Below are positions 48,065 to 57,215 of a stretch of 60,924 bases of DNA, in pieces. Within the stretch, counting starts at the first letter, position 1, and each line of letters begins with the position of its first letter. The position numbers and the translations under genes are program-made. Source of the DNA: Methanothermobacter thermautotrophicus (GTDB lineage: Archaea > Methanobacteriota > Methanobacteria > Methanobacteriales > Methanothermobacteraceae); assembly GCF_014889545.1 (NCBI RefSeq), contig NZ_QKOF01000004.1:1-60924 (forward strand), written 5' to 3'. The notes below the pieces were generated by a model, which was given only the letters and a program-made list of their open reading frames with translations, searched no databases and had not been told where the DNA came from.

Positions 48065-48148
48065 CAGATGTAGTAGCACCTAAACCGCTATTTTTCTGGG
48101 ATACGTTCCCATGGATGTGGCGTAAAGCCGAACAGAATAGAGGTGTAA

Positions 48149-48697
48149 ATGATGTACAGATACGTTAAAGATGCATGGAAGAATCCAAAGGACTCCTATG
48201 TAAGGGAGCTAATGTGGGAGAGGGCTCCTAAGTGGAGAAGGGATCCCGTAATTAAGAGAATAGAAAGACCAACCAGAATAGACCGTGCAAGGGCACTGGG
48301 TTACAGGGCAAAACCTGGATACATAATTGTAAGGACACGTGTAAGGCGTGGAAGCCAGAGGAAAACCCGGTTCAAGGCAGGTAGAAGGCCCAAGAGGATG
48401 GGTGTAAAGAAGATAACCACCGCAAAGAGTATCAAGAGGATCGCAGAGGAGAGGGTTGCAAGGAAATACCCCAACATGGAGGTCCTCAACTCCTACTGGG
48501 TCTGGGAGGATGGAAAGTACAAGTTCTATGAGGTCATCCTCGTGGATCCAAACCACCCTGCCATAAAGAATGACCCCAAGATAAACTGGATCTGTGAAAA
48601 ACAGCACAGGGGACGCGTCTTCAGGGGCCTCACAAGTGAAGGCAAAAAGAACAGGGGCCTCAGGAACAGGGGTAAAGGGGCTGAGAAGGTAAGGTAA
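48149..48697 (+). CDS. rpl15e: Ribosomal protein L15e
   Basis: This archaeal/eukaryotic large-subunit protein is very basic, 182 residues. It has the expected start [13 protein letters not shown], the segment [23 protein letters not shown] and a closing [28 protein letters not shown] lies just upstream; ATG 48149 or 48152 may be used. It heads the proteasome-exosome superoperon. Confidence 0.97.
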   Translation: MMYRYVKDAWKNPKDSYVRELMWERAPKWRRDPVIKRIERPTRIDRARALGYRAKPGYIIVRTRVRRGSQRKTRFKAGRRPKRMGVKKITTAKSIKRIAEERVARKYPNMEVLNSYWVWEDGKYKFYEVILVDPNHPAIKNDPKINWICEKQHRGRVFRGLTSEGKKNRGLRNRGKGAEKVR

Positions 48698-48732
48698 AGG
48701 CCCCATTCAACTTTTTTTAGAGTTAGAGGGAC

Positions 48733-49140
48733 ATGATACACAACATCTCCTACCGCCTCATGGTATACGGTACAGAGGACGAGGAAAAGGTCCTCGAGGC
48801 CCTCAGAAACGTAATCCCGGGGGCCACACCCGAAAGGGAGAAAGCCGAGGGATACCATGGAAACCCCATCACGGTCCTCAGGGGAAGGCTGGACCGCAGA
48901 AGGGCCCTCAGAGAATTCATGGATGAATTCAGAGAGGTCTTCAGGGGCCGCATGGACGAACTTGAGGACAGGTTCGACGAGAACGGTAACCTTTTCCTTC
49001 GGCTGGACAAGCAGAAGGCCCTTGAGGGGGTCTGGGAACCCGTGAGGCACGGTGATGCAATCCACCTGAAGATCAAGGTGGAGGCCTACCCCGCAAAGAG
49101 GGAAGTTGCGGTCGAGAACATCAGGAAGATACTTGAATGA
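48733..49140 (+). CDS. RNA-binding protein of the exosome operon (COG1325)
   Basis: The 135-residue protein starts MIHNISYRLMVYGTEDEEKVLEAL and has GNPITVLRGRLDRRRALREFMD, typical of the archaeal COG1325 family predicted to bind RNA with a dsRBD-like fold. It always lies next to rpl15e and RNase P genes. No enzyme motif is visible. Confidence 0.82.
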   Translation: MIHNISYRLMVYGTEDEEKVLEALRNVIPGATPEREKAEGYHGNPITVLRGRLDRRRALREFMDEFREVFRGRMDELEDRFDENGNLFLRLDKQKALEGVWEPVRHGDAIHLKIKVEAYPAKREVAVENIRKILE

Positions 49141-49161
49141 CTGATTCTCCAAAGGATTCTG

Positions 49162-49878
49162 ATGAAATTCTTTGATTTCCACATACAGGGCAGGGACCAT
49201 GATTCCAGTCTGAGACTCCTCCTTGAGGCATCACGCCTCGGCTACCATGGCGGAGTTCTGGTATACCCCTCTGAGAGATACTCTGACCTCAAGTCAGACT
49301 TCGAATCCCTCAGGGAGAACCCTGAACTCCAGGACTTCGAGATAGCCTGTGGTGTAATGATAAGGGCATCTGACCCCCGTGATATGAGGAGATCAGTGAA
49401 CAGATTCAGGAAAAAGGCTGACGTGATCTATGTCTCAGGGGGTAACCTGAAGGTTAACAGGGCAGCATGTGAGAGTCGCAGGGTCGACATCCTGTCAGCA
49501 CCCTACACTTCAAGGAGGGACCCTGGCATCAACCATGTACTTTCAAGGGAGGCTGCAAGAAACGGTGTGGCCATTGAACTCCCCCTTGCGGACGTCATCG
49601 GGTCATGGCTCAAGGTCCGTGCGAGGGTCCTTGAACATTTCAGGGAGATCCTGAAACTCCAGAGAAAGTTCGGTTTTCCACTGGTCCTCACCAGCAGGGC
49701 TTCCACAATCTATGACCTGAGGGCCCCGCGTGATATCATTAACCTCGCCGAATGCTTCGGTATGAAGGCCCAAGAGGCAGAGAAATCCCTCACTTCCACC
49801 CCCGCATCAATACTCGAGGACTCAGGGAACCGTCAGCTAATGATCGCAGATGGAGTTAGACTACTCCCTGAGAGTTAA
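49162..49878 (+). CDS. rnp3: RNase P protein component 3 (Rpp30)
   Basis: The protein subunit of the tRNA 5'-end processing ribonucleoprotein adopts a PHP-like TIM barrel. The 238-residue protein starts MKFFDFHIQ and shows LLLEASRLGYHGGVLVYPS, VIYVSGGNLKVNRAA and RDPGINHVLSREAARNGVAIELPL. Its partner Pop5 is encoded nine bases downstream. Confidence 0.93.
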   Translation: MKFFDFHIQGRDHDSSLRLLLEASRLGYHGGVLVYPSERYSDLKSDFESLRENPELQDFEIACGVMIRASDPRDMRRSVNRFRKKADVIYVSGGNLKVNRAACESRRVDILSAPYTSRRDPGINHVLSREAARNGVAIELPLADVIGSWLKVRARVLEHFREILKLQRKFGFPLVLTSRASTIYDLRAPRDIINLAECFGMKAQEAEKSLTSTPASILEDSGNRQLMIADGVRLLPES

Positions 49879-49887
49879 GGTGAGCCT

Positions 49888-50268
49888 ATGAGAATGAAAA
49901 TACTTCCACCCACCCTGAGGGTCCCCAGGAGGTACATAGCCTTTGAGGTGATCAGTGAGAGGGAACTCTCAAGGGAGGAACTTGTCTCACTCATCTGGGA
50001 CAGCTGCCTCAAGTTACATGGGGAATGTGAAACATCAAATTTTCGTTTATGGCTCATGAAGCTCTGGAGGTTCGATTTTCCAGACGCAGTCAGGATGAGG
50101 GGCATACTCCAGTGCCAGAGGGGATATGAGAGGAGAGTTATGATGGCCCTCACATGCGCCCACCACTACGGCGGTGTGAGGGTCGCCATCCACATCCTCG
50201 GCCTTTCAGGGACGATACGATCTGCAACACAAAAGTTTATTAAACCTTCCAAGAAAGATAAATACTGA
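49888..50268 (+). CDS. rnp2: RNase P protein component 2 (Pop5)
   Basis: The 126-residue protein has the Pop5 pattern LPPTLRVPRRYIAFEVISE near residue 6 and GILQCQRGYERRVMMALTCAHHYGG near 76-100. It forms a heterotetramer with Rpp30 that activates the RNase P RNA. GGTGAG lies before the ATG. Confidence 0.93.
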   Translation: MRMKILPPTLRVPRRYIAFEVISERELSREELVSLIWDSCLKLHGECETSNFRLWLMKLWRFDFPDAVRMRGILQCQRGYERRVMMALTCAHHYGGVRVAIHILGLSGTIRSATQKFIKPSKKDKY

Positions 50269-50331
50269 TTAATCTTTATCACATGACACATGATTACATA
50301 AATTATCCATCAATAAAGAGAGGTTAGAAAA

Positions 50332-51078
<747 letters not shown>

Positions 51079-51081
51079 AAA

Positions 51082-51780
51082 ATGGTCAGCCTTGAAGATG
51101 CAGTTATCGCCCGGCTTGAATCCCATGGTGAGCGATTCGAGGTCCTTGTGGACCCTGATCTGGCAGCAGAGTTCCGCAGGGAAGACTCTGATGTAAGTGT
51201 TGAGGATGTACTAGCGGTTCAGGAGGTTTTCAGGGACGCCAGGAAGGGTGATAAGGCATCTGAGGAGGCCATGAGGAAGGTCTTTGAAACAGCGGATCCA
51301 CTTGATGTAACACAAATAATACTCAGAAGGGGGACAATACAGCTCACTGCAGACCAGAGAAGGCAGATGATAGAGGATAAACGCCTGAAGATCATCAACA
51401 AAATTGCACGTGAGGCTATAAACCCCCAGAACGGACTTCCTCACCCTCCAAAGAGGATTGAAAAGGCCATGGAGGAAGCCAGGGTTCATATTGATCCATT
51501 CAAGACCGTTGACGAACAGATCAACATAGTCCTGAAGGCCATCAGAACCAAGATTCCAATTAAATTTGAGAAGGTCAGGGTGGCCATCCGTATACCCGGG
51601 GAAAAGGCAGGGTCAGCCTACGGTGTAATATCAAATTTTGGTAAGATAACCAACGAGGAATGGCAGAGTGACGGATCATGGATAGCCGTGGTTGAAATAC
51701 CTGGAGGTCTTCAGGATAGCTTCTATCAGAAGCTCAGTGAACTCACAGGCGGTAACGTTGAAACCAGGCTAATAAAATAA
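51082..51780 (+). CDS. sdo1: Ribosome maturation protein SBDS/Sdo1
   Basis: This factor works on the large subunit during final assembly. The 232-residue protein has the three-domain SBDS pattern: [19 protein letters not shown] near 8-26, a central helical part ([31 protein letters not shown]) and a C-terminal ferredoxin-like domain ([16 protein letters not shown]). It starts three bases after psmA. Confidence 0.95.
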   Translation: MVSLEDAVIARLESHGERFEVLVDPDLAAEFRREDSDVSVEDVLAVQEVFRDARKGDKASEEAMRKVFETADPLDVTQIILRRGTIQLTADQRRQMIEDKRLKIINKIAREAINPQNGLPHPPKRIEKAMEEARVHIDPFKTVDEQINIVLKAIRTKIPIKFEKVRVAIRIPGEKAGSAYGVISNFGKITNEEWQSDGSWIAVVEIPGGLQDSFYQKLSELTGGNVETRLIK

Positions 51781-51823
51781 ATCCTCCTCTCCTTTTAGCC
51801 TTCAAAAAACAGGGAGGCATAAT

Positions 51824-52789
51824 GTGCTACTTGTAAATGAAAAGGACCTGGTTGTTCCAGGTCAGGTTCTGGCAGAGAACGAATACTACCCTGGAAGGGG
51901 AACCTTCAAAGAGGATAACCGGATATGTTCATCCTTCGTGGGACTCGTTTCTGTTAGAAACAAGAAGATAAACGTGATACCACTTCAGAGTAAGTACATC
52001 CCCAAGAGGGGGGATGTGGTCATCGGGGAGATCACAGACATAAGGTTCTCAATGTGGGGACTTGACATAAACTCACCCTACACAGGTCTCTTACCAGCCT
52101 CTGAGGTCTTTGGCAAGGATAAAAGGGAACTCGAAAGTGTCTTCGATATAGGGGACGTTCTGCTTTTAAGGGTTGTGGATGTGGATGAGGTTAAGAAGGT
52201 GAAGCTTGGCCTCAAGGGCCGCGGCCTTGGAAAGTTCAGGGACGGTATCCTTGTTTACATAACACCCACAAAGGTCCCAAGGCTGATAGGCAAGAGGGGA
52301 TCAATGATAAACATGGTCAAGGAGAAGACCAAATGCGATATCGTTGTGGGACAGAACGGTGTTGTCTGGATAAAGGGTGAAGCCGGCATGGAGAGGATAG
52401 CTGAGAAGGTAATCCTGATGATAGACCGTGAGGCCCACACCTCAGGACTCACTGACCGTGTGAGGGAACTCCTAGACAGACTTACAGGAGTTGAACCTGA
52501 TATTCAGGTTGAGGAGTCTGAAGGGACAGAAAAACCTGAAATCCCTGAGTCTGAGGATTTTGAGGAAGGATCTGATGAGTCTGAGGATGTGGTGGTGTCT
52601 CCGGAGTCTGAGGATTTTGAGGAAGGATCTGATGAGTCTGAGGACCTTGAAGTGGAACCTGAGAATGTGAAAGTGGATTCTCCGGGGTCTGAAAGCATGG
52701 AAGAAGGAACAGACACCCCCGACGCTGAAGAGGGTGATGGAGAAGCCGGGGATGCAGAAGTTAAGGATGAGAATAATTCCGAGAGGTGA
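51824..52789 (+). CDS. rrp4: Exosome RNA-binding protein Rrp4 with long acidic tail
   Basis: Rrp4 caps the archaeal exosome ring and guides RNA. The 321-residue protein has the N-terminal domain ([19 protein letters not shown]), an S1 domain ([22 protein letters not shown] near 63-84) and a KH domain ([18 protein letters not shown] near 150). From about residue 225 there follows an acidic, low-complexity tail of about 95 residues containing two copies of a 13-residue [13 protein letters not shown] unit. It starts at GTG 51824 after GGGAGG. Confidence 0.94.
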   Translation: MLLVNEKDLVVPGQVLAENEYYPGRGTFKEDNRICSSFVGLVSVRNKKINVIPLQSKYIPKRGDVVIGEITDIRFSMWGLDINSPYTGLLPASEVFGKDKRELESVFDIGDVLLLRVVDVDEVKKVKLGLKGRGLGKFRDGILVYITPTKVPRLIGKRGSMINMVKEKTKCDIVVGQNGVVWIKGEAGMERIAEKVILMIDREAHTSGLTDRVRELLDRLTGVEPDIQVEESEGTEKPEIPESEDFEEGSDESEDVVVSPESEDFEEGSDESEDLEVEPENVKVDSPGSESMEEGTDTPDAEEGDGEAGDAEVKDENNSER

Positions 52790-53508
52790 TTACTATCATC
52801 ACACAGGATCAGTTGAAGACCTCCCCCAGTGTCAGGGAGGATGGAAGGGCATTTGATGAACTCAGGCCCTTAAAAATTGAGGCAGGAATACTTGAAAGGG
52901 CAGATGGTTCATCCTATCTTGAATTTGGCGGTAACAAAATACTGGTGGCTGTATACGGACCAAGGGAGGCTCAGATAAGAAAGTTACAGAGACCTGACAG
53001 GGCCGTTATAAGGTGCAGGTACAATATGGCACCATTCTCAGTTGAGGAGCGAAAGAGACCTGGCCCTGACAGGCGTTCTGTTGAGATCTCCAAGATAACT
53101 GCAGAGGCCCTCAGACCGGCACTGATACTTGAAAAGTTTCCCAGGTCAGTCATCGATGTGTTCATAGAGGTACTCGAGGCTGAGGGGGGTACAAGGTGCG
53201 CAGGTATAACTGCGGCTTCGGTTGCCCTTGCAGATGCAGGCATACCCATGAGGGACATGGTTGTTGCCTGTGCAGCAGGTAAGGTTGGTGATCAGGTGGT
53301 CCTTGACCTCTCCGAGGAGGAGGACAAGGAGGGTCAGGCAGATGTGCCGGTGGCGATACTCCCGAGGACACGTGAAATCACACTGCTGCAGAGTGATGGG
53401 AACCTCAGACCCGAGGAATTTGAAAGGGCACTTGACCTTGCAGTGGACGGATGTCTCCGGATACATGAGGTGCAGAAGGAGGCCCTCAGAAAGAGGTATG
53501 GTGAATAA
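52786..53508 (+). CDS. rrp41: Exosome phosphorolytic subunit Rrp41
   Basis: This catalytic RNase PH-like subunit degrades or tails RNA with phosphate or nucleoside diphosphates. The 240-residue frame has [17 protein letters not shown] near residue 16, [15 protein letters not shown] near 48, RRSVEISKI and [22 protein letters not shown] near 125. The start is unclear: GTG 52786 lies inside the GAGGTGAT ribosome site, TTG 52813 is possible, and the position best spaced from that site holds ATC codons at 52795 and 52798. Confidence 0.95.
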   Translation: MITIITQDQLKTSPSVREDGRAFDELRPLKIEAGILERADGSSYLEFGGNKILVAVYGPREAQIRKLQRPDRAVIRCRYNMAPFSVEERKRPGPDRRSVEISKITAEALRPALILEKFPRSVIDVFIEVLEAEGGTRCAGITAASVALADAGIPMRDMVVACAAGKVGDQVVLDLSEEEDKEGQADVPVAILPRTREITLLQSDGNLRPEEFERALDLAVDGCLRIHEVQKEALRKRYGE

Positions 53509-53509
53509 A

Positions 53510-54313
53510 ATGGATATAATACCTGAAATTACAAGAAAGAGTATAACGGACCTTATAAATAATAAGGAACGTATTGATGGAAGGTCACTCCATGAGTTCA
53601 GGGACATATCCATCGAAACGGGGGTGATATCCAAGGCTGAGGGTTCCTCAAGGGTGAAACTTGGAAACACCCAGATAATTGTGGGTGTGAAGCCCCAGAT
53701 AGGTGAACCCTTCCCTGACACGCCTGAGATGGGTGTTATACTCACCAACTCAGAGCTACTTCCAATGGCATCACCGACCTTTGAGCCAGGACCCCCCGAT
53801 GAGAGGTCAGTGGAGCTTTCAAGGGTCGTGGACAGATGCATAAGGGAGAGCCGGATGATAGACCTTGAGAAGCTCTGCATCATAGAGGGCAGCAAGGTCT
53901 GGATGCTCTTCCTGGACCTCCACATCATAGACTACGATGGCAACCTCTTCGATGCAGCGGTCCTTGCAACCGTGGCAGCCCTGCTGGATACAAGGATACC
54001 TGCAGCAGAGGTTGAGGATGGTGAGGTTGTTATCAACAGGGAGAAGATGCAGCCACTCCCTGTTAACAGGAAGGCCCTCATGTGCACCTTCGCCAAGATA
54101 GGAAACGAGATGGTCCTTGACCCATCCCTTGAGGAAGAGGATATACTCACCGCAAGGATATCCATAGGCGTGACTGAGGAGGGCTCCATATGCGCCATGC
54201 AGAAGGGTGGTGAGGGGCCCCTTACAAGGGATGATGTCCTTAAGGCAGTCTCCATTGCAGTGGAGAAGGTGCCCCAGCTCATTGAGTACCTTGACGAGTC
54301 AATGACTCCCTAA
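53510..54313 (+). CDS. rrp42: Exosome subunit Rrp42
   Basis: The inactive RNase PH-like partner of Rrp41 forms the hexameric ring. The 267-residue protein starts [31 protein letters not shown] and has SEGLLPMAS-type [28 protein letters not shown] near 83-110. ATG 53510 follows GGTGA and lies one base after the Rrp41 stop; longer in-frame extensions run inside rrp41 and are rejected. Confidence 0.96.
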   Translation: MDIIPEITRKSITDLINNKERIDGRSLHEFRDISIETGVISKAEGSSRVKLGNTQIIVGVKPQIGEPFPDTPEMGVILTNSELLPMASPTFEPGPPDERSVELSRVVDRCIRESRMIDLEKLCIIEGSKVWMLFLDLHIIDYDGNLFDAAVLATVAALLDTRIPAAEVEDGEVVINREKMQPLPVNRKALMCTFAKIGNEMVLDPSLEEEDILTARISIGVTEEGSICAMQKGGEGPLTRDDVLKAVSIAVEKVPQLIEYLDESMTP

Positions 54314-54369
54314 ATCTTAAATACTGACCAGACAATATCTATAACATCATATTTACTGGAGTGATATAA

Positions 54370-54639
54370 ATGGCAAGAACAAAGAAAGTAGGTATCACAG
54401 GACGTTTCGGTCCACGTTACGGTCGTAAAGCTAAAAGAGCTGTTAAAAAGATTGAAGAAGAGATGAAGAGGAAGCACATATGCCCGAGCTGTGACCGTCC
54501 CGGTGTTAAGAGGGAGAGCAGGGGCATATGGAAGTGCAGGAAATGCGGTGCTGTGTTCACAGGCGGAGCATACCTCCCGGTGACCCCAATGGGTAAGACA
54601 GCAGCCCGTAACATCAAGAGGATAGTTGGAGGTAAGTAG
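54370..54639 (+). CDS. rpl37ae: Ribosomal protein L37Ae
   Basis: This 89-residue basic large-subunit protein has a zinc finger CPSC...CRKC (residues about 38-60) and the conserved start [27 protein letters not shown] lies upstream of the ATG; the TATA-like sequences between 54315 and 54355 may give an additional promoter. Confidence 0.96.
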   Translation: MARTKKVGITGRFGPRYGRKAKRAVKKIEEEMKRKHICPSCDRPGVKRESRGIWKCRKCGAVFTGGAYLPVTPMGKTAARNIKRIVGGK

Positions 54640-54640
54640 A

Positions 54641-54772
54641 TTGTACCGCTGCGCCCAGTGCGGGACACTCATAGACCCCAAGAAGTACATGGAGAACAAG
54701 TGCCCCAGGTGCAGGTACAGGATCCTCTTCAAGGAGGTGCCTCCGGTTAAGAGGACCCTGAAGGCACGGTAG
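54641..54772 (+). CDS. rpoP: RNA polymerase subunit P (RpoP/Rpb12-like)
   Basis: TTG 54641 to TAG 54772 encodes 43 residues, starting [11 protein letters not shown] with a zinc ribbon CAQC (residues 4-7) and CPRC (21-24) and ending KRTLKAR. This is the small zinc subunit of archaeal RNA polymerase. GGAGGT seven bases upstream, overlapping the end of rpl37ae, supports the TTG start. Confidence 0.93.
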   Translation: MYRCAQCGTLIDPKKYMENKCPRCRYRILFKEVPPVKRTLKAR

Positions 54773-54773
54773 G

Positions 54774-55241
54774 ATGCTCCTCACAACATCCAGAAAGCCA
54801 TCCCAGCGCACAAGGTCCTTCTCCCAGAGGCTCTCCAGGATAATGGGCTGGAGGTACATTAACCGGGGAAAGATGAGCCTCCGGGATGTGCTGATCGAGG
54901 CCAGAGGCCCTGTAGCTGTGGTCTCTGAAAGGCACGGTAACCCTGCAAGGATAACCTTCCTTGATGAAAGGGGAGGGGAGAGGGGTTACATCCTCTTCAA
55001 CCCGGCATTTGAAATGAAAAAACCTGAACTGGCAGATAAAGCGGTAAGGGTCAGTAGCTGCCCTCCAGGATCTGAGGGCATCTGCAATTTAATGGGCCTT
55101 GAGGTTGATGAATCCGCATCCAGGGATGCATGGAGTATAGGGAGTGATGAGGAGTATGCCTGGGTGATGGAGCTCATTGATGCCAGGGGGATGCCCGCTG
55201 GTTTTAAGCTTCTGATACGTGATTTCAGGGCCGGTGAGTGA
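54774..55241 (+). CDS. Brix domain ribosome-biogenesis protein (Imp4-like)
   Basis: The 155-residue protein starts LLTTSRKPSQRTRSFSQRLSRIM, the signature of archaeal Brix/Imp4 proteins, and continues RYINRGKMSLRDVLIEARG. Eukaryotic relatives bind rRNA during processing. It starts one base after rpoP. Confidence 0.9.
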   Translation: MLLTTSRKPSQRTRSFSQRLSRIMGWRYINRGKMSLRDVLIEARGPVAVVSERHGNPARITFLDERGGERGYILFNPAFEMKKPELADKAVRVSSCPPGSEGICNLMGLEVDESASRDAWSIGSDEEYAWVMELIDARGMPAGFKLLIRDFRAGE

Positions 55242-55242
55242 G

Positions 55243-55497
55243 TTGGGTCTCAGGAAAATTCAGGGGGTAATAGACATCAGGACGGACCCTGAATCAGCAT
55301 CTGTGATCTACAGGGCCATCAAACCTGAGGTCATGGATTCACCCTCACAGAGGTCTTCCATGTCCATGGAACTTGAGGATGGCAGGATAACCATCAACAT
55401 AAGTGCAGGGGACTCGGCATCCTTCCGGGCTGCCCTCAACTCATCACTGCGCTGGGTGAGGCTTTCCATGGAGATTCTTGAATTGATGGGAACATAA
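55243..55497 (+). CDS. pcc1: KEOPS complex subunit Pcc1
   Basis: The 84-residue protein from TTG 55243 (GGTGA five bases upstream) has the Pcc1 pattern IYRAIKPEVMDSPSQRSSMSMELEDGRITINISAGDSASFRAALNS. Pcc1 dimerises the KEOPS complex for tRNA threonylcarbamoylation. A longer frame from 55219 runs inside the Brix gene and has no ribosome site. Confidence 0.9.
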   Translation: MGLRKIQGVIDIRTDPESASVIYRAIKPEVMDSPSQRSSMSMELEDGRITINISAGDSASFRAALNSSLRWVRLSMEILELMGT

Positions 55498-55518
55498 TGA
55501 ATAATTGAAGGTGATAAT

Positions 55519-55884
55519 ATGGAACTTCCACAGAATGTACAGCACCAGTTAGCTCAGTTCCAGCAGCTGCAGCAGCAGGCACAGGCGATATCTGTGCAGA
55601 AACAGACGGTTGAAATGCAGATTAATGAGACACAGAAGGCCCTTGAAGAACTCTCAAGGGCTGCAGATGACGCTGAAGTATATAAGAGCTCAGGTAACAT
55701 CCTAATCAGGGTTGCCAAGGATGAGCTTACAGAGGAACTTCAGGAAAAACTTGAAACCCTTCAGCTCAGGGAGAAGACCATTGAGAGACAGGAAGAACGC
55801 GTCATGAAGAAACTGCAGGAGATGCAGGTCAACATCCAGGAAGCGATGAAGGGTGCAGGCATCAATCCAGGGATGGGTAACTAA
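55519..55884 (+). CDS. pfdB: Prefoldin subunit beta
   Basis: This chaperone subunit hands unfolded proteins to the thermosome. The 121-residue protein is two long coiled-coil helices (about residues 5-45 and 70-110) joined by a beta hairpin (VYKSSGNILIRVAKDEL), the classic prefoldin beta layout. AAGGTGAT precedes the ATG. Confidence 0.96.
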   Translation: MELPQNVQHQLAQFQQLQQQAQAISVQKQTVEMQINETQKALEELSRAADDAEVYKSSGNILIRVAKDELTEELQEKLETLQLREKTIERQEERVMKKLQEMQVNIQEAMKGAGINPGMGN

Positions 55885-56160
55885 TTGAGTCTCAGGAAAC
55901 TCACTGAAGGGGATCTGGATGAGATATCCAGTTTCCTCCACAATACCATTTCTGATTTTATACTGAAGAGGGTGTCTTCCAAGGAGATAGTTGATATTGA
56001 CATAACTGTGCTGCTTGAGTACACCGATGAACTGAAGGTTGACATCAGCGCTGAACTGTACCTTGATGAGCTTTCAGATGCAGATCCCGTGATTGTTGAT
56101 GAGGCAGTGGATGCAGCCTACAGGGGCCTTGAATCCTTCCTTGATGGATTCAGGGAATAA
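55885..56160 (+). CDS. DUF3194 family protein
   Basis: The 91-residue acidic protein (SLRKLTEGDLDEISSFLHNTISDFIL...) starts at TTG 55885, directly after the pfdB stop. It belongs to the archaeal DUF3194 family, which accompanies prefoldin beta. No function is known. It is the last gene of the superoperon. Confidence 0.82.
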   Translation: MSLRKLTEGDLDEISSFLHNTISDFILKRVSSKEIVDIDITVLLEYTDELKVDISAELYLDELSDADPVIVDEAVDAAYRGLESFLDGFRE

Positions 56161-56260
56161 TCACTGCCGCCTCTGGATTAAGACGACTATTATGTAATTA
56201 TCCTCCTTTATTAATACTTAACCAGTTTCCATTTAAAAGCTCGTAATAACTTTTTATCAA

Positions 56261-56274
56261 AAAGTATTTATATA
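56261..56274 (+). promoter_or_regulatory. Strong archaeal promoter (BRE and TATA) of the small RNA
   Basis: AAAAAG followed by ATTTATATA (TATA at 56266-56274) is a near-perfect archaeal BRE-TATA pair with no protein start downstream on this strand. Transcription should begin near 56294-56298. Confidence 0.65.
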
Positions 56275-56293
56275 TCGTGTGACAAGCACTTTA

Positions 56294-56402
56294 GTGAGCA
56301 TGAATTCCTCCTAGCTTAAAACGGAAGCCAGCTCAACAGGGCATCCAGTAACAATCCTTTCGCTCAAAAAATGTCATCTGATGCCCTGTTCCTCCTCTTT
56401 TT
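56294..56402 (+). ncRNA. Candidate small RNA with two anti-Shine-Dalgarno motifs
   Basis: Between the strong promoter and a poly-T tract (56398-56402) lies about 108 bases without an ORF. A first hairpin forms at 56311-56331 (CTAGCTT/AAGCCAG with one mismatch, loop AAAACGG). A second has a perfect 11-bp stem AACAGGGCATC (56335-56345) with GATGCCCTGTT (56380-56390) around a 34-base loop. CCTCCT occurs at 56307-56312 and 56391-56396, largely outside these stems and complementary to AGGAGG ribosome sites. It could instead be an unusually long terminator. Confidence 0.6.
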
Positions 56403-56449
56403 AATAATTTAGTTCAAATGCCATCTGATTCCTTTTTAACAAGATGGAA

Positions 56450-57028
56450 TTAAACCTTCTGGATCCTTAGGAGTGAATGTGAGATTTCAGAGTTTTTCTC
56501 AGGGATCATGGTAATTGCATTTGAATTGCATGTGAGGGGTTTCTCCATGTGGACCGTCCCGAGTTCATTCCCTGTGTCTACCGTTACACGGTATCCCCTT
56601 GAAAGCCAGAATTCGAGGGCACCATCAACGTATTTATGTGTGTGCAGGTAGATCCTCTGGTAGCCCAGTGATGCGGCCTCCTTCTCGGCGATTTCAGCAA
56701 GTCTGGATGCAACACCCAACCTCCGGTGATCCTCATGTACAAAAACTCTCCACAGGCTGGCCGTTGTCTCTGGATCATAATTCAGGCCCTCAAATTCACG
56801 GTCATAGGCACGGAGTCCCAGTGTCCCTATTACCCTACCACCCCTGGAGGCGAAGAGGAAGGTGTTCCTTGGGGGTTTGAGGTAGTACTCCTCAAGGTTT
56901 ATTATGTCCCTGTGGTACTCGGGTATGTATCCGAATCCAAACTCCCTCCTGATTATCCTGAAGAGGAACTTTCTTATGGATTCGAGTTCAGATTCACTCA
57001 CGGGTTCAGCCACAGTGATAATTTCCAT
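56450..57028 (-). CDS. GNAT family N-acetyltransferase
   Basis: The 192-residue protein has the acetyl-CoA loop in HEDHRRLGVASRLAEIAEKEA (about residues 97-117), the QRIYLHTHKY strand and the LEFWLSRGYRV segment, typical of GNAT enzymes. The substrate is unknown. It is divergent from the nicotianamine synthase-like gene, sharing a promoter region with two inverted repeats. Confidence 0.85.
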   Translation of the reverse strand: MEIITVAEPVSESELESIRKFLFRIIRREFGFGYIPEYHRDIINLEEYYLKPPRNTFLFASRGGRVIGTLGLRAYDREFEGLNYDPETTASLWRVFVHEDHRRLGVASRLAEIAEKEAASLGYQRIYLHTHKYVDGALEFWLSRGYRVTVDTGNELGTVHMEKPLTCNSNAITMIPEKNSEISHSLLRIQKV

Positions 57029-57098
57029 CACCTTTTGTTTTTCAGTATTTTTTGCCTTCCTTCAGCCACGGCGATAACATCCATCACAGTGAGTAATA

Positions 57099-57158
57099 AT
57101 TATCCTGTGTCAGGTCCAGATAAAGTAATACAGGATTATCATCACATATGATATATGT
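57099..57158. promoter_or_regulatory. Two inverted repeats in the divergent GNAT / NAS promoter
   Basis: ATTATCCTGT (57099-57108) and ACAGGATTAT (57130-57139) are inverted repeats matching at nine of ten positions, 21 bases apart. A perfect palindrome ACATAT-GAT-ATATGT lies at 57144-57158, next to the TATA-like TCTTATAAA near 57165. They are good places for a regulator, possibly metal-responsive given the gene. Confidence 0.45.
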
Positions 57159-57215
57159 ACCCAATTCTTATAAATGCTGGTGTTCAATAGCATCACCAGA
57201 CCAAGGGGAACCGTT

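Noticed and set aside
53261-53509. N-terminal extension of Rrp42
   Set aside because: The frame is open far upstream but lies entirely within rrp41 in another frame; the ribosome site and family length fix ATG 53510.
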